The notes under the pieces are model-generated. The model saw nothing but the letters and a program-made list of their open reading frames with translations, was not told where the DNA came from and searched no databases. Below are positions 1 through 6,883 of a stretch of 22,528 bases of DNA, one piece after another. The DNA is taken from the NCBI GenBank assembly GCA_003233075.1, contig QIKQ01000248.1, positions 1 through 22,528 on the forward strand, in the 5' to 3' direction. The translations under genes and the position numbers were made by a program. This stretch comes from Gammaproteobacteria bacterium. GTDB taxonomy: Bacteria; Pseudomonadota; Gammaproteobacteria; SZUA-21. Within the stretch, counting starts at the first letter, position 1; every line of letters starts with the position of its first letter.

Positions 1-90
1 GTCGCGCAGCGATAAACTGCGTGTAAACTGCGCTTTTAAAAAGTTCTCCGCCTTGCCAGCGCACAAATATCCTAATTTTTAGAGGTGCCC
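1..90 (+). mobile_element. MITE-like element, copy 1 (right part only)
   Basis: This is the right-hand part of a small non-coding element whose complete copy lies at 8961-9101 and whose third copy lies at 15885-16026. It ends in the same terminal sequence, TTAGAGGTGCCC, at 79-90, and shares the internal run GCAGCGATAA..CTGCGCTTTTAAAAAG. The left end lies outside the window. Compared with the other two copies it carries about 11 extra bases (around 20-31) that make a short tandem TAAACTGCG duplication. It has no coding capacity of its own. It sits directly against the MFS remnant that follows. The family assignment is seen directly in the sequence; calling it a MITE is inference from the inverted ends and flanking repeat of copy 2. 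Confidence 0.75.
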
Positions 91-93
91 TCA

Positions 94-246
94 ATGCTCT
101 TCATTGGTTTAATGCCTTTGGGAAGTTTAGTGGCTGGCTTATTAGCGGAAAAATTTTCAATTCAACTAACGAGCATTCTGTTTGCTAGTTTATCCATTGT
201 AGCAAGTGTTCAATATTTACGCATAAGTGCTAAGTTTAATGATTAA
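94..246 (+). pseudogene. C-terminal remnant of an MFS transporter, cut off by MITE copy 1
   Basis: Reading from the ATG at 94 gives 50 residues beginning MLFIGLMPLGSLVAGLLAEK and ending at TAA 244-246. The pattern FIGLMPLGSLxAGLLAE followed by a hydrophobic helix resembles the last two membrane segments of MFS_3-type exporters, normally around 400 residues long. Reading upstream in the same frame there is a stop (TAA, 73-75) inside the repeat, so the transporter frame cannot continue through the element. The rest of the gene may lie beyond the left edge of the window or be lost. No ribosome binding site precedes the ATG, so this is more likely a broken gene than a functional small protein. 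The family call is from motif memory only. Confidence 0.6.
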
Positions 247-285
247 TTTGCCTGTATACTGTTAGCTAAGATCTAAGCCCTTAGA

Positions 286-1713
286 ATGAGAAGAACTGAT
301 ATTTATATGAAGTTTGATCCGTCACAATCGCAAATTCAATACAATATGCAAAGCTACCAAGAAATGCTCAACCAAGAGTTATTTCAAGTAGAAGAGCAGG
401 CGCAATATCAATCGGCTTGGTTTATGTTAGCGTCAGTATTAGTTGTTTATTCTTTTTCTTTTGCAGATTCTTTAACATTAACAAATACATTCCAGATGTT
501 TATTCACATCATGGTCGGAATTTTGTGTGCCTGGTTTTTGGGTACAGTTTTAATTATAAAAAAGGGATATTATGTAAAGGCTTTTAAATTTGTAAATGTT
601 ATATTTCAAGTCTCTATGGTTAGCTTTTTCCTAATGATCAGTGCGAGAATTATGGGGGTAGAGTTCGCTTTATCGTCGGTTGCACCAATGTTTTATGTGG
701 TCGTCATTGGCGTTAGCAGTATGACGCTCAATCCTTTCCTGTGTTTATTAGCAGGCGGATTTGCCGCAGGTCAATTTTTAGGTATGTATGCTTTTTGGTT
801 GCACGGCAAATTAGATTTTTCTCAAGTCGATCCAAATTTATTTGGTTGGCCTGCAATGCTTATTCATGCGGTGCTATTTTTAATCATGGGCATAGTGGCG
901 ATGTATATGGCGCGAAAGGCGCGATCTCTTTTGGAAACAGTGATAGTTCAAGTACGTTATGAGGAGCAGCTTAAGCTAATCGAAAGAGATATCGAACAAG
1001 CAGCTGAGGTGCAACAACATTTAATACCATCGGAGCCTCCACGGATAAACTATTTAGAGATAGAAACATTTTACAGTCCTTCCCGCTTGGTTGGCGGAGA
1101 TTATTTAGATTATATCGAAAGACCAAATGATAAATACTTGATTGTGATTGGTGATGTTTCAGGCAAAGGCATAGCAGCGGCGATGATGATGTCTAGCATA
1201 CAGGCAATGATGCATTTATATGCGCAACAAGATATAAGCTTAAGCAAGCTAATGCAAGAGTTGAATAATTCTGTCTATCAAGTCAGTAGTCAGGGACGAT
1301 TTGTTTCGATGGTCTGTTTTGAATTCGATAAAAAACAAAGTGACATGCTAATGGTAAATTGTGGGCACAATGCACCTATGTTGGTTACTGCGAAAGGAGA
1401 TTTTACTAGTCTGGATGCAAATTACCCCGTTATCGGCGTGGAAGAAAATCAAGAATATTCAGCGAAAATAATATCTTTTAATTTGGATGACTTACTTTTT
1501 GCCTACACGGATGGTTTATCCGAATTGCGTCGTCAAGATCATTCTATGTTTGGAGTGCAGGCAATCGAGGCGATAATTAAAAGGTGTTGTGAATATAAAG
1601 CTAAACAGCTTAAGCAAATGATGATCAAAAATATTCAAGAATATTTGCAAGACGATAATCCGACTCATACTAACGATGACTTGAGTTTTGTTTGTGTACG
1701 CAAGCGAAAATAA
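286..1713 (+). CDS. Membrane-anchored PP2C/SpoIIE-family serine phosphatase (RsbU-like)
   Basis: The 475-residue protein has two parts. Residues about 44-208 hold roughly six hydrophobic segments. They are followed by a short coiled linker (about 212-248, including EAAEVQQHLIP-like sequence typical of RsbU/SpoIIE proteins) and a C-terminal PP2C-type phosphatase domain (about 250-473). The acidic metal-binding positions of the family are visible: Asp272 in VGGDYLDYI, Asp290 in GDVSGKG, Asp409 in YTDGLSE and the Asp464-Asp465 pair in NDDLSF, so it should be active. Such proteins dephosphorylate a phosphoserine on an anti-sigma antagonist or a similar STAS-domain partner in the cytoplasm. No partner switch genes lie beside it, and the sensing membrane domain is not recognised. 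The start may be ATG 286 or ATG 307; neither has a strong ribosome binding site, though GAGAAG precedes the second. A TATACT at 255-260 could be a -10 box, with no convincing -35. Confidence 0.85.
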   Translation: MRRTDIYMKFDPSQSQIQYNMQSYQEMLNQELFQVEEQAQYQSAWFMLASVLVVYSFSFADSLTLTNTFQMFIHIMVGILCAWFLGTVLIIKKGYYVKAFKFVNVIFQVSMVSFFLMISARIMGVEFALSSVAPMFYVVVIGVSSMTLNPFLCLLAGGFAAGQFLGMYAFWLHGKLDFSQVDPNLFGWPAMLIHAVLFLIMGIVAMYMARKARSLLETVIVQVRYEEQLKLIERDIEQAAEVQQHLIPSEPPRINYLEIETFYSPSRLVGGDYLDYIERPNDKYLIVIGDVSGKGIAAAMMMSSIQAMMHLYAQQDISLSKLMQELNNSVYQVSSQGRFVSMVCFEFDKKQSDMLMVNCGHNAPMLVTAKGDFTSLDANYPVIGVEENQEYSAKIISFNLDDLLFAYTDGLSELRRQDHSMFGVQAIEAIIKRCCEYKAKQLKQMMIKNIQEYLQDDNPTHTNDDLSFVCVRKRK

Positions 1714-1965
1714 ATTCAGACTTTATGTCAATTACTATTTATTATTAATACTGTTATATTGTATTATGGTACTACTTTAATGATGTGATAAAATGCTACT
1801 GCATAACATTGTTTCTATTCTAAGCGATCGCTAGCCAAGTTACTTATTAATTTATCAAAGCGGAGCTAGCTTATAGTTTTCGCTTTCATTGTTTGCACAA
1901 GAGCATCATTATTATTTAGGATCGCCATAGTTTATAACTGGAAAATCAAACGCATGGAGCTTTAA

Positions 1966-2553
1966 ATGAATAAATCGAAAAATTATTTCCTATTAGCAAT
2001 TCTTATTGTTTCTTCTTTCTTATCATTTGCTGAGGACTCTAGCTTAAATACCGAAAATTGTGTAGCTTCAAAGTGGACCGAAGCAGGGCAGCCAATAAGC
2101 ATAGAACAAAAATTTGGAGCTGGATCAATGGCAGTGACCCGTTGTTTGAAAAAAACAAGTGATGTCAAAGTCGTTTTTCAAGTGAACAGAGCTTGTAAAT
2201 CTAATCCTTGCAAGGCGACTGATCCAAAGCCTTATGCCATAGGAAATATTCAAAATCAAATAAAGGATTATAGTATTACACATGGCATGAAAAAAGATGA
2301 TTATAGAATTGCGGTGGTAGTGCATAGTGGTGGTTGGAAGCTAGTATTAAATGACGGAACTCGAAATAAGTTTAAAGATGCGGTGGTTAATTTACTTAAG
2401 AACCCCAGCGTAAAAATGTATTTTTGTCAGAATACAGCACATAACAAGGGAGTAAAAATAGGCGATATGATTGATGGCATTGGTTTTGTAACCGCAGGTG
2501 TAAGTGCACTGTCTGATTTTCAAGAGTCTGGTTATCAACCCATTCATCCCTAG
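1966..2553 (+). CDS. Exported DsrE/DsrF-like protein
   Basis: This 195-residue protein starts with a signal peptide (MNKSKN, then hydrophobic residues 8-20, probable cleavage after Ala22), so it should act in the periplasm. Residues about 65-195 look like a DsrE/F-superfamily domain: a VAVVVHSGGWKLVL-like strand, a helix ending in FCQNTAHNKG with a Cys in the position often conserved in DsrE proteins, and the typical end GIGFVTAGVSALSDFQESGY. Members of the superfamily bind or relay sulfur, but many exported, stand-alone members have no assigned function. There are four other Cys residues after the signal peptide (in ENCVAS, TRCLK and RACKSNPC), which could form disulfides. It is monocistronic, with about 250 bp upstream and a strong terminator downstream. 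The specific function is unknown. Confidence 0.7.
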   Translation: MNKSKNYFLLAILIVSSFLSFAEDSSLNTENCVASKWTEAGQPISIEQKFGAGSMAVTRCLKKTSDVKVVFQVNRACKSNPCKATDPKPYAIGNIQNQIKDYSITHGMKKDDYRIAVVVHSGGWKLVLNDGTRNKFKDAVVNLLKNPSVKMYFCQNTAHNKGVKIGDMIDGIGFVTAGVSALSDFQESGYQPIHP

Positions 2554-2583
2554 TCATTATTAAGAGACAGGGTTTTGTAGAAT

Positions 2584-2610
2584 CGCCCTCTTATGGAGGG
2601 CGTTTTTGTT
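2584..2610 (+). terminator. Rho-independent terminator after the DsrE-like gene
   Basis: CGCCCTC (2584-2590), a 5-nt loop and GAGGGCG (2596-2602) form a perfect 7-bp GC-rich stem followed by TTTTTGTTT. It lies about 30 bp after the stop of the DsrE-like gene. Confidence 0.9.
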
Positions 2611-2824
2611 TGGGACGATGTTATTTTAAAATACGAGTAGAGCATGCTGCACTAGAATTAGAATTGTTAGCAATTTTGAAATCAATTTAGTTATGTACAT
2701 TAGTGCGGCCAATATATGTAAATAACATATCACTGCTGTCCCGTTAAGATAATAAATAAATTAAACCTGACTAATTACTTAATATCACTAAACGAATTAA
2801 TAAAAGGTAACATAAGTTGCCGCT

Positions 2825-3055
2825 ACTCGTCTTTGCGAGAAGCCCTGTTTTACAGGGCGACGAAGCAATCCCGCCTTAGCGTCCTGAGCAAACACAGTTT
2901 GCGAAGTGATCTCCTAAATGCAATCTCGTGATCATTGCCTCTTAATTGGACCCAAGCTAAATAATAGAATTATGAGGACCCCACGCATCCTTCGGATGCT
3001 CTGGACACTAAAGTGGATTGCTTCAGCGGTATGCGCCGCTTCGCAAAGACGAATA
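2825..3055. repeat. MITE-like element with GAAGCAATCC-type inverted ends
   Basis: The left arm (about 2827-2871) contains TCGTCTTTGCGA and, some 30 bases further in, GACGAAGCAATCC. The right arm (about 3014-3053) read on the other strand contains the same two blocks, TCGTCTTTGCGA and GAAGCAATCC, at similar spacing. The left arm carries an inner hairpin (GCCCTG/CAGGGC) and the middle a CATCC-TTC-GGATG hairpin. The ends resemble, from memory, the widespread bacterial intergenic repeat built around ATTGCGAGGA..GAAGCAATCC. No real coding region is inside. Its position between two genes of opposite direction suggests a neutral insertion site. The remainder of the 2611-3147 gap is AT-rich and I see nothing else in it. 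Confidence 0.7.
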
Positions 3056-3147
3056 TTTTCTAGTTTCCTGTCTCCATCAACCAGTTCCTCATTTTAACTT
3101 TAGTCTTATTTCAAGAAACAGCAGTGAACATTTATATATTAACAAGT

Positions 3148-3432
3148 CTAAGAATTATTTTCTGGTTTCCAAACCCCGTAGGCTTCTTGACTTGGTGCTT
3201 GTGTTTGAGCAGGTGCTGCGTTTTCTGATAGGACGTGTTCTGAAAACTGAAAGAGTTGTTGAAGTATTTGTCTTTTTTGATCGAGTTCGCTTGGGAAGCC
3301 GGCAACCACATAACCTAACAAAGCGCTTAGGTATTGGATACCAACGCCAATTTCTTTGGCATTTTCATCATGCTTTTCTAGTACAGATCGAATATCGCTG
3401 ACTAATTCAGGACTAATTTGAATAGAACTCAT
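3148..3432 (-). CDS. Small conserved-looking protein of unknown function
   Basis: The 94-residue product starts MSSIQISPELVSDIRSVLEK and is predicted soluble and largely helical: an amphipathic helix (about 8-30), a more hydrophobic stretch YLSALLGYVVAG (about 34-45), a third helix QKRQILQQLFQFSEHVL (about 52-69), and a flexible Ala/Pro/Gln-rich tail ending VWKPENNS. I do not recognise the family. It is judged real because it has a purine-rich ribosome binding site (AAAGAGAGA) a few bases before the ATG, and the codon usage and helix pattern look natural, while the overlapping plus-strand frame does not. It is divergent from yajQ, with 167 bp between the two starts. Confidence 0.6.
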   Translation of the reverse strand: MSSIQISPELVSDIRSVLEKHDENAKEIGVGIQYLSALLGYVVAGFPSELDQKRQILQQLFQFSEHVLSENAAPAQTQAPSQEAYGVWKPENNS

Positions 3433-3599
3433 TTTGCTCTCTCTTTGTTAAAATTAAGCTAATTATTTTGCGTTTAACGGGGATACTGACGTCGGCATGG
3501 AGTATACTTAATTGACTTAGAAATGTACAAGAGAAATCTTGATTTCCGATGAATACACAGAGAAACTTTTAGATAGTTTATGAATTAGGAGACATTGAT

Positions 3600-4082
3600 A
3601 TGCCCACCATGGATATAGTGTCAAAACTTGACTTGCATGAGCTTAAAAATGGCGTTGACCAAGTCAATCGTGAAATTGGTACTCGATTTGATTTTAAAGG
3701 TTCGGATGCAAAAGTAGAATTGTCGAACAATGTATTAACCATAATCGCCGATGGCGATTTCAGAATTAAACAAATTCTCGATATAATATATAAAAAATTT
3801 GCGAAACGCGGAATTGATATATCCTGCTTAGAATACGGCAAGGTTGAGACATTCGGTAAAAACGTTAAACAGCTAGTGACGGCAAGGGAAGGCATCGACA
3901 CGGATCTTGCAAAAAAATTAATTAAGGATATTAAGCAAACAAAAATTAAAGTTCAGGCCTCAATTCAGCAAGACCAAGTGCGCGTAGCGGGTAAAAAGCG
4001 TGATGATTTACAAGAAATAATAGCTTTGTTGAAAACAACAGATGTTGGATTGCCGCTGCAATTTATTAATTTTCGGGATTAA
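3600..4082 (+). CDS. yajQ: YajQ family protein (UPF0234), nucleotide-binding
   Basis: The 160-residue protein matches YajQ over its whole length and at the family's usual size. Diagnostic segments are MPTMDIVSKLDLHELKNGVDQ at the start, GTRFDFKGSDAKVEL, a DFRIKQILDIIYKKFAKRGID block, and the ending GKKRDDLQEIIALLK..LGLPLQF-type followed by INFRD. YajQ consists of two ferredoxin-like folds; homologues bind nucleotides and one in Xanthomonas is a cyclic-di-GMP effector, but a general role is not settled. AGGAGA sits 7 bases before the ATG, so the start is secure. The stop is followed 36 bp later by the NudF start, suggesting cotranscription. TATACT at 3503-3508 may be part of its promoter, but no good -35 is evident. 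Confidence 0.93.
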   Translation: MPTMDIVSKLDLHELKNGVDQVNREIGTRFDFKGSDAKVELSNNVLTIIADGDFRIKQILDIIYKKFAKRGIDISCLEYGKVETFGKNVKQLVTAREGIDTDLAKKLIKDIKQTKIKVQASIQQDQVRVAGKKRDDLQEIIALLKTTDVGLPLQFINFRD

Positions 4083-4118
4083 TTGCTATTATTACCGATA
4101 ATAAGGCGATTTAGTTTT

Positions 4119-4718
4119 ATGCCCTTAGAATTTACTATTCATAAAATCAATAAAAAATACCAAGGTTTTTTTTCGCTGGATGAGTATGAGGTGAGTCACA
4201 GTCTTTTTTCTGGTGGTGAAAGCCAAATTATAAAAAGAGAGTTGCTAAAAAAGGGCAATGCAGCGGCGGTATTATTATTTGATCCCGATAAAGACAACTT
4301 GGTATTGATTGAACAATTTCGAATCGGCGCTATAGGTGATGAACACAGTGCCTGGATGACTGAATTAGTCGCAGGGTTCATTGAGCCAGGAGAAAAGCCA
4401 GCGGATGTAATACGGCGAGAAGCTATCGAGGAAGCCGGTTGCAGTTTTGAAGACCCGGTATTGATATGTAATTATTATGTTAATCCGGCTAGTACAAGCG
4501 AAATTATTAGTCTGTATTGTGCAAAAGTTGATTCTACTAAAGCAAGCGGTGTCTTTGGTTTAAAAGAAGAGGGCGAGGATATTCGTGTCAAAGTTGTTTC
4601 GCTTCAACAAGCTTATGAGTATATCGAGCAGGGAATTATCAAATCTGCGACACCCATTATGGCCTTACTTTGGCTGCAAAATAATATTGAATTCTTAAGA
4701 AAGCGTTGGTCTAGTTGA
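4119..4718 (+). CDS. nudF: ADP-ribose pyrophosphatase, Nudix family
   Basis: The protein (199 residues from ATG 4119) hydrolyses ADP-ribose to AMP and ribose 5-phosphate in the cytoplasm. The Nudix box GX5EX7REUXEEXGU is intact: GFIEPGE at about 86-92 and RREAIEEAG at 99-107. Flanking segments are also typical of E. coli-type NudF: YQGFFSLDEYEVSH near the start, LVLIEQFRIGA before the box, and GEDIRVKVVSLQQAYEYI and MALLWLQ near the end. The family's SPGGTSE loop is NPASTSE here, keeping the Glu-containing end. A longer frame opens at TTG 4083 directly after the yajQ stop, but ATG 4119 with AAGG 12 bases upstream fits the family's N-terminus better. Confidence 0.9.
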   Translation: MPLEFTIHKINKKYQGFFSLDEYEVSHSLFSGGESQIIKRELLKKGNAAAVLLFDPDKDNLVLIEQFRIGAIGDEHSAWMTELVAGFIEPGEKPADVIRREAIEEAGCSFEDPVLICNYYVNPASTSEIISLYCAKVDSTKASGVFGLKEEGEDIRVKVVSLQQAYEYIEQGIIKSATPIMALLWLQNNIEFLRKRWSS

Positions 4719-4905
4719 ATTATGTAAAGTTCAATATTTGCTTGCTGCATGAGTTGATTGGCATTGCTGCAAAAATAAATATCCATTATTTTAAGATTAG
4801 GAAATATGATTTGATGGAGAGGCTTTTTCCATAAGTTAAATTTTGAAATTTCTGATATTAGATTAATTTTTGTTTGCTTCGCAAACATAAATTAGATGAG
4901 TATTA

Positions 4906-5134
4906 ATTTCAATCTAACACTTGACGTTTAATTTTTAGTTTCGCCGTCTCATAAAAAAACCTTGCTCCTCCTTTTTCGCTTTGCTCAGTGGGTTCGCACG
5001 AAAGGCCATCCGTGGCCTTGTGTGCGAACGCTTGCCATCCAGGCAAGCTGGCTACTTGCGCTAAGCAAAAATGTCGGCGGTTTTTAAAATTCGCGTCGCA
5101 ACTAAAAATTAAACGTCAAGTGTTAGATTGAAAT
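4906..5134. repeat. 229-bp element with perfect 35-bp inverted ends
   Basis: Bases 4906-4940 and 5100-5134 are exact reverse complements over 35 bp, beginning ATTTCAATCTAACACTTGAC. Between them is structured unit A (4953-5087): short hairpins such as GGCCATCCGTGGCC and GCTTGCCATCCAGGCAAGC, and imperfectly paired outer ends (AAAAAACC at about 4953-4962 with GGTTTTT at 5080-5085). There is no open reading frame. No clear target-site duplication is visible, though AGATG occurs just outside both ends. Perfect arms mean either recent insertion or selection for pairing. It could be a non-autonomous mobile element or a structured RNA gene. Confidence 0.8.
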
Positions 5135-5145
5135 AGATGGTGGTA

Positions 5146-5234
5146 GGGGGAGGAAAATAGAACTTCGGCCTAAAGGCCGTCTTTTTTTGTATAAAGGCCG
5201 ATGTAATCGGTAGTTCCTCTATTTTTTTACCCCC
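5146..5234. other. Nested hairpin region with terminator-like core
   Basis: GGGGG at 5146-5150 and CCCCC at 5230-5234 bracket an imperfect inverted repeat (GAGGAAAATAGAACT on the left, AGTTCCTCTATTTTTTT on the right). Inside, CGGCC-TAAA-GGCCG at 5166-5179 is followed by TCTTTTTTT, which has the form of a plus-strand Rho-independent terminator. It lies about 450 bp beyond nudF, so it may end the yajQ-nudF transcript or simply belong to the repeat block. Confidence 0.5.
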
Positions 5235-5285
5235 ATGACCTCAATCTGTTTGGGCGATTTCCCTCGGCGTTTGCTCTGAGGAACA

Positions 5286-5562
5286 TTAAAAACCGCTGAA
5301 CGTTTCGTTTAGCGCAGGGTGAGCTGGAAATATGAAAGTGACTCAATGTCACTTTCATCCAGCGAACGCCCGAGGTAGAACCGAGGGCCGGTTTGCCTAT
5401 AAAAATATATCAACAAAGCTTGCTCGGTCGGCAAGCGTTTTTTAGAAGACCATGGACGGTCTTTCTAAAAAGTCGCTCTCGGCCATCCATGGCCTACGCG
5501 ACATAAGACCGTCGTGGTCAAAATCTCCTGAGCAAATCGAAATGTGAAGAAAAAGGTTTTGT
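5286..5562 (+). repeat. Structured unit B, inverted relative of unit A
   Basis: The left end, TTAAAAACCGC..TTTAGCGCAGG (5286-5318), matches the reverse complement of 5055-5087 in unit A at about 26 of 33 positions. The right end, CTGAGCAAATCGAAA..AAGGTTTT (5528-5560), matches the reverse complement of the left end of unit A. The interior differs and contains other hairpins: ATGAAAGTGAC/GTCACTTTCAT with a 5-nt loop (5332-5358), an outer arm pair GGCGTTTGCT/AGCGAACGCC, TTTTAGAAGACC/GGTCTTTCTAAAA (about 5446-5478) and GGCCATCCATGGCC. It has no coding capacity and, unlike unit A, no 35-bp flanking arms. The relationship is visible directly; what the family is remains unknown. Confidence 0.6.
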
Positions 5563-5620
5563 GTGAAACAGAGTAAACGCCGCGGTAAAGCGCCTTGCGT
5601 GATTGAGGCCTATTCTTCAT

Positions 5621-5641
5621 TTTGTTTGCGCAGCAAACAAA
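5621..5641. other. Perfect 9-bp hairpin closing the repeat block
   Basis: TTTGTTTGC, GCA loop, GCAAACAAA. A hairpin with the same core, TGTTTGC-TTC-GCAAACA, lies at 4871-4887, on the other side of the non-coding block, so the pair may mark its outer limits. The rest of 5563-5750 holds nothing I can identify. Confidence 0.55.
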
Positions 5642-5750
5642 AATACAAACCGAAGGTTAAGTTTGGGTTGTTTCTTCAGGAATGACATTTAATCGGCTTA
5701 AGAAAATAGGACACTACTTTCAGATTAACAATAGTCGCAGCGATTTTAGG

Positions 5751-6860
5751 CTACTTTTTATTAACTAGCTCAACTCTTTTCTCGTAAGCTGCGCGCACTA
5801 AAGCAATATCTTTTAAAAAATACTCCAGCTCGTGCATTTGTAAGGCTTGCGGACCATCAACTAGCGCTTTTGTTGGCTGGGGGTGGAAGTCAGCGAGTAC
5901 CATATTCGCACCTGCTATAATGCCCTGTGCGGTGATGTGCATGACATCGAGAATTGAATCGGGTGCGCGATCACGGCTACCGACCGAATGAGAAGGGTCT
6001 ATACAGACAGGCATTCTAGTTAAGCGTTTAACCACTGGCACATGGGAAAAATCAACAAAGTTCCGATGTGGATCGCCCATATTGGTTTTCATCCCTCTCA
6101 GCCCAAAAACGACTTTGCTATTGCCTTCACTTGCTAAATACTCAGCGGCGTTAAGCGATTCTTCCAAGGTAATGCCAAAGCCGCGTTTTAGTAAAACGGG
6201 GAATTCCTGCTGACGGCCAACGTTTTTTAAAAGTTCGAAGTTCTGCGTGTTGCGTGTGCCTATTTGTAACATAACACCGGTGGCATTGCCGGTTTGAGTC
6301 AAGGCCTGATGAATTTCAACAATATGAGATTCATGGGTAATTTCCATGGCAATCACTTTAATGCCATATTCGCCGGCCAAATCAAACACGTAGGGCAGGC
6401 ATTTACTGCCATGGCCTTGAAAGGAATAAGGGCTCGTGCGCGGTTTGTAGGCGCCCATGCGTGTGCAGACCTGTCCCTGTTGCTTAAGTGCTGCCATCAT
6501 TTGTTCAACGTGCTCATTTATATCCACAGCGCAAAGCCCGGCAAAAATATTTAGATTTTTCTGTGAAAAATGCACACCGTTATAATCAAAAGAGGTTGGT
6601 CGAGTATCGTCTTTGTGTCGACCTAAAATTCGATACTCCTCTGAAATGCGAACGACTCGGTTTACACACGGTAGGGACCTCATGTCTTCAATTTGTAATG
6701 CGGCAGTGTCTCCTAGCAAGTAAATTTCAGCAAGGACTTGTTGATCACCTTTTACTTCATGCGTACTAATGTGGACATTTTTAATCTCAGCAATTGCCGC
6801 CAGTAAATGTTGGTATTCTTGGCTGTTTACATCTGTGTTGGGTTCTAAAATTAATATCAT
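5751..6860 (-). CDS. Divergent type I-beta DAHP synthase family protein
   Basis: The 369-residue protein has an N-terminal ferredoxin-like domain (about 1-75) and a (beta/alpha)8 DAHP synthase barrel (about 100-350). Hallmarks are RMGAYKPRTSPYSFQG (134-149), LQIGTRNTQNFELLK (198-212), LLKRG (223-227), DPSHSVG (288-294) and ALVDGPQ (332-338). Canonical enzymes condense PEP and erythrose 4-phosphate, the first step of aromatic synthesis. Several active-site motifs deviate: GPCSVE is GLCAVD (108-113, Cys110 retained), CERGIRT is GLRGMKT, and the usual metal-ligand Glu is Asp324 in LADFH. Cys110, His291 and Asp335 keep the other metal ligands. It lies 23 bp downstream of aguB, so probably in the same transcript. 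It may be a true DAHP synthase of an unusual branch or a relative with a different aldehyde substrate. Confidence 0.8.
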   Translation of the reverse strand: MILILEPNTDVNSQEYQHLLAAIAEIKNVHISTHEVKGDQQVLAEIYLLGDTAALQIEDMRSLPCVNRVVRISEEYRILGRHKDDTRPTSFDYNGVHFSQKNLNIFAGLCAVDINEHVEQMMAALKQQGQVCTRMGAYKPRTSPYSFQGHGSKCLPYVFDLAGEYGIKVIAMEITHESHIVEIHQALTQTGNATGVMLQIGTRNTQNFELLKNVGRQQEFPVLLKRGFGITLEESLNAAEYLASEGNSKVVFGLRGMKTNMGDPHRNFVDFSHVPVVKRLTRMPVCIDPSHSVGSRDRAPDSILDVMHITAQGIIAGANMVLADFHPQPTKALVDGPQALQMHELEYFLKDIALVRAAYEKRVELVNKK

Positions 6861-6883
6861 TTTGTATCGTCTTTTAAGTTACA

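Noticed and set aside
255..260. TATACT boxes at 255-260 and 3503-3508 as promoters
   Set aside because: Neither has a convincing -35 at proper spacing, so they are mentioned with the genes but not listed as features.
3018..3401. Plus-strand frame containing NKSKNYFL, which also begins the DsrE-like protein at 1966
   Set aside because: The frame lies over the repeat's right arm and the antisense of the better-supported minus gene at 3148-3432. The shared eight residues probably reflect AT-rich chance similarity; the match does not extend further.
4083..4118. TTG start extending NudF upstream to the yajQ stop
   Set aside because: The extra 12 residues do not fit the family, and ATG 4119 has a purine-rich site upstream.
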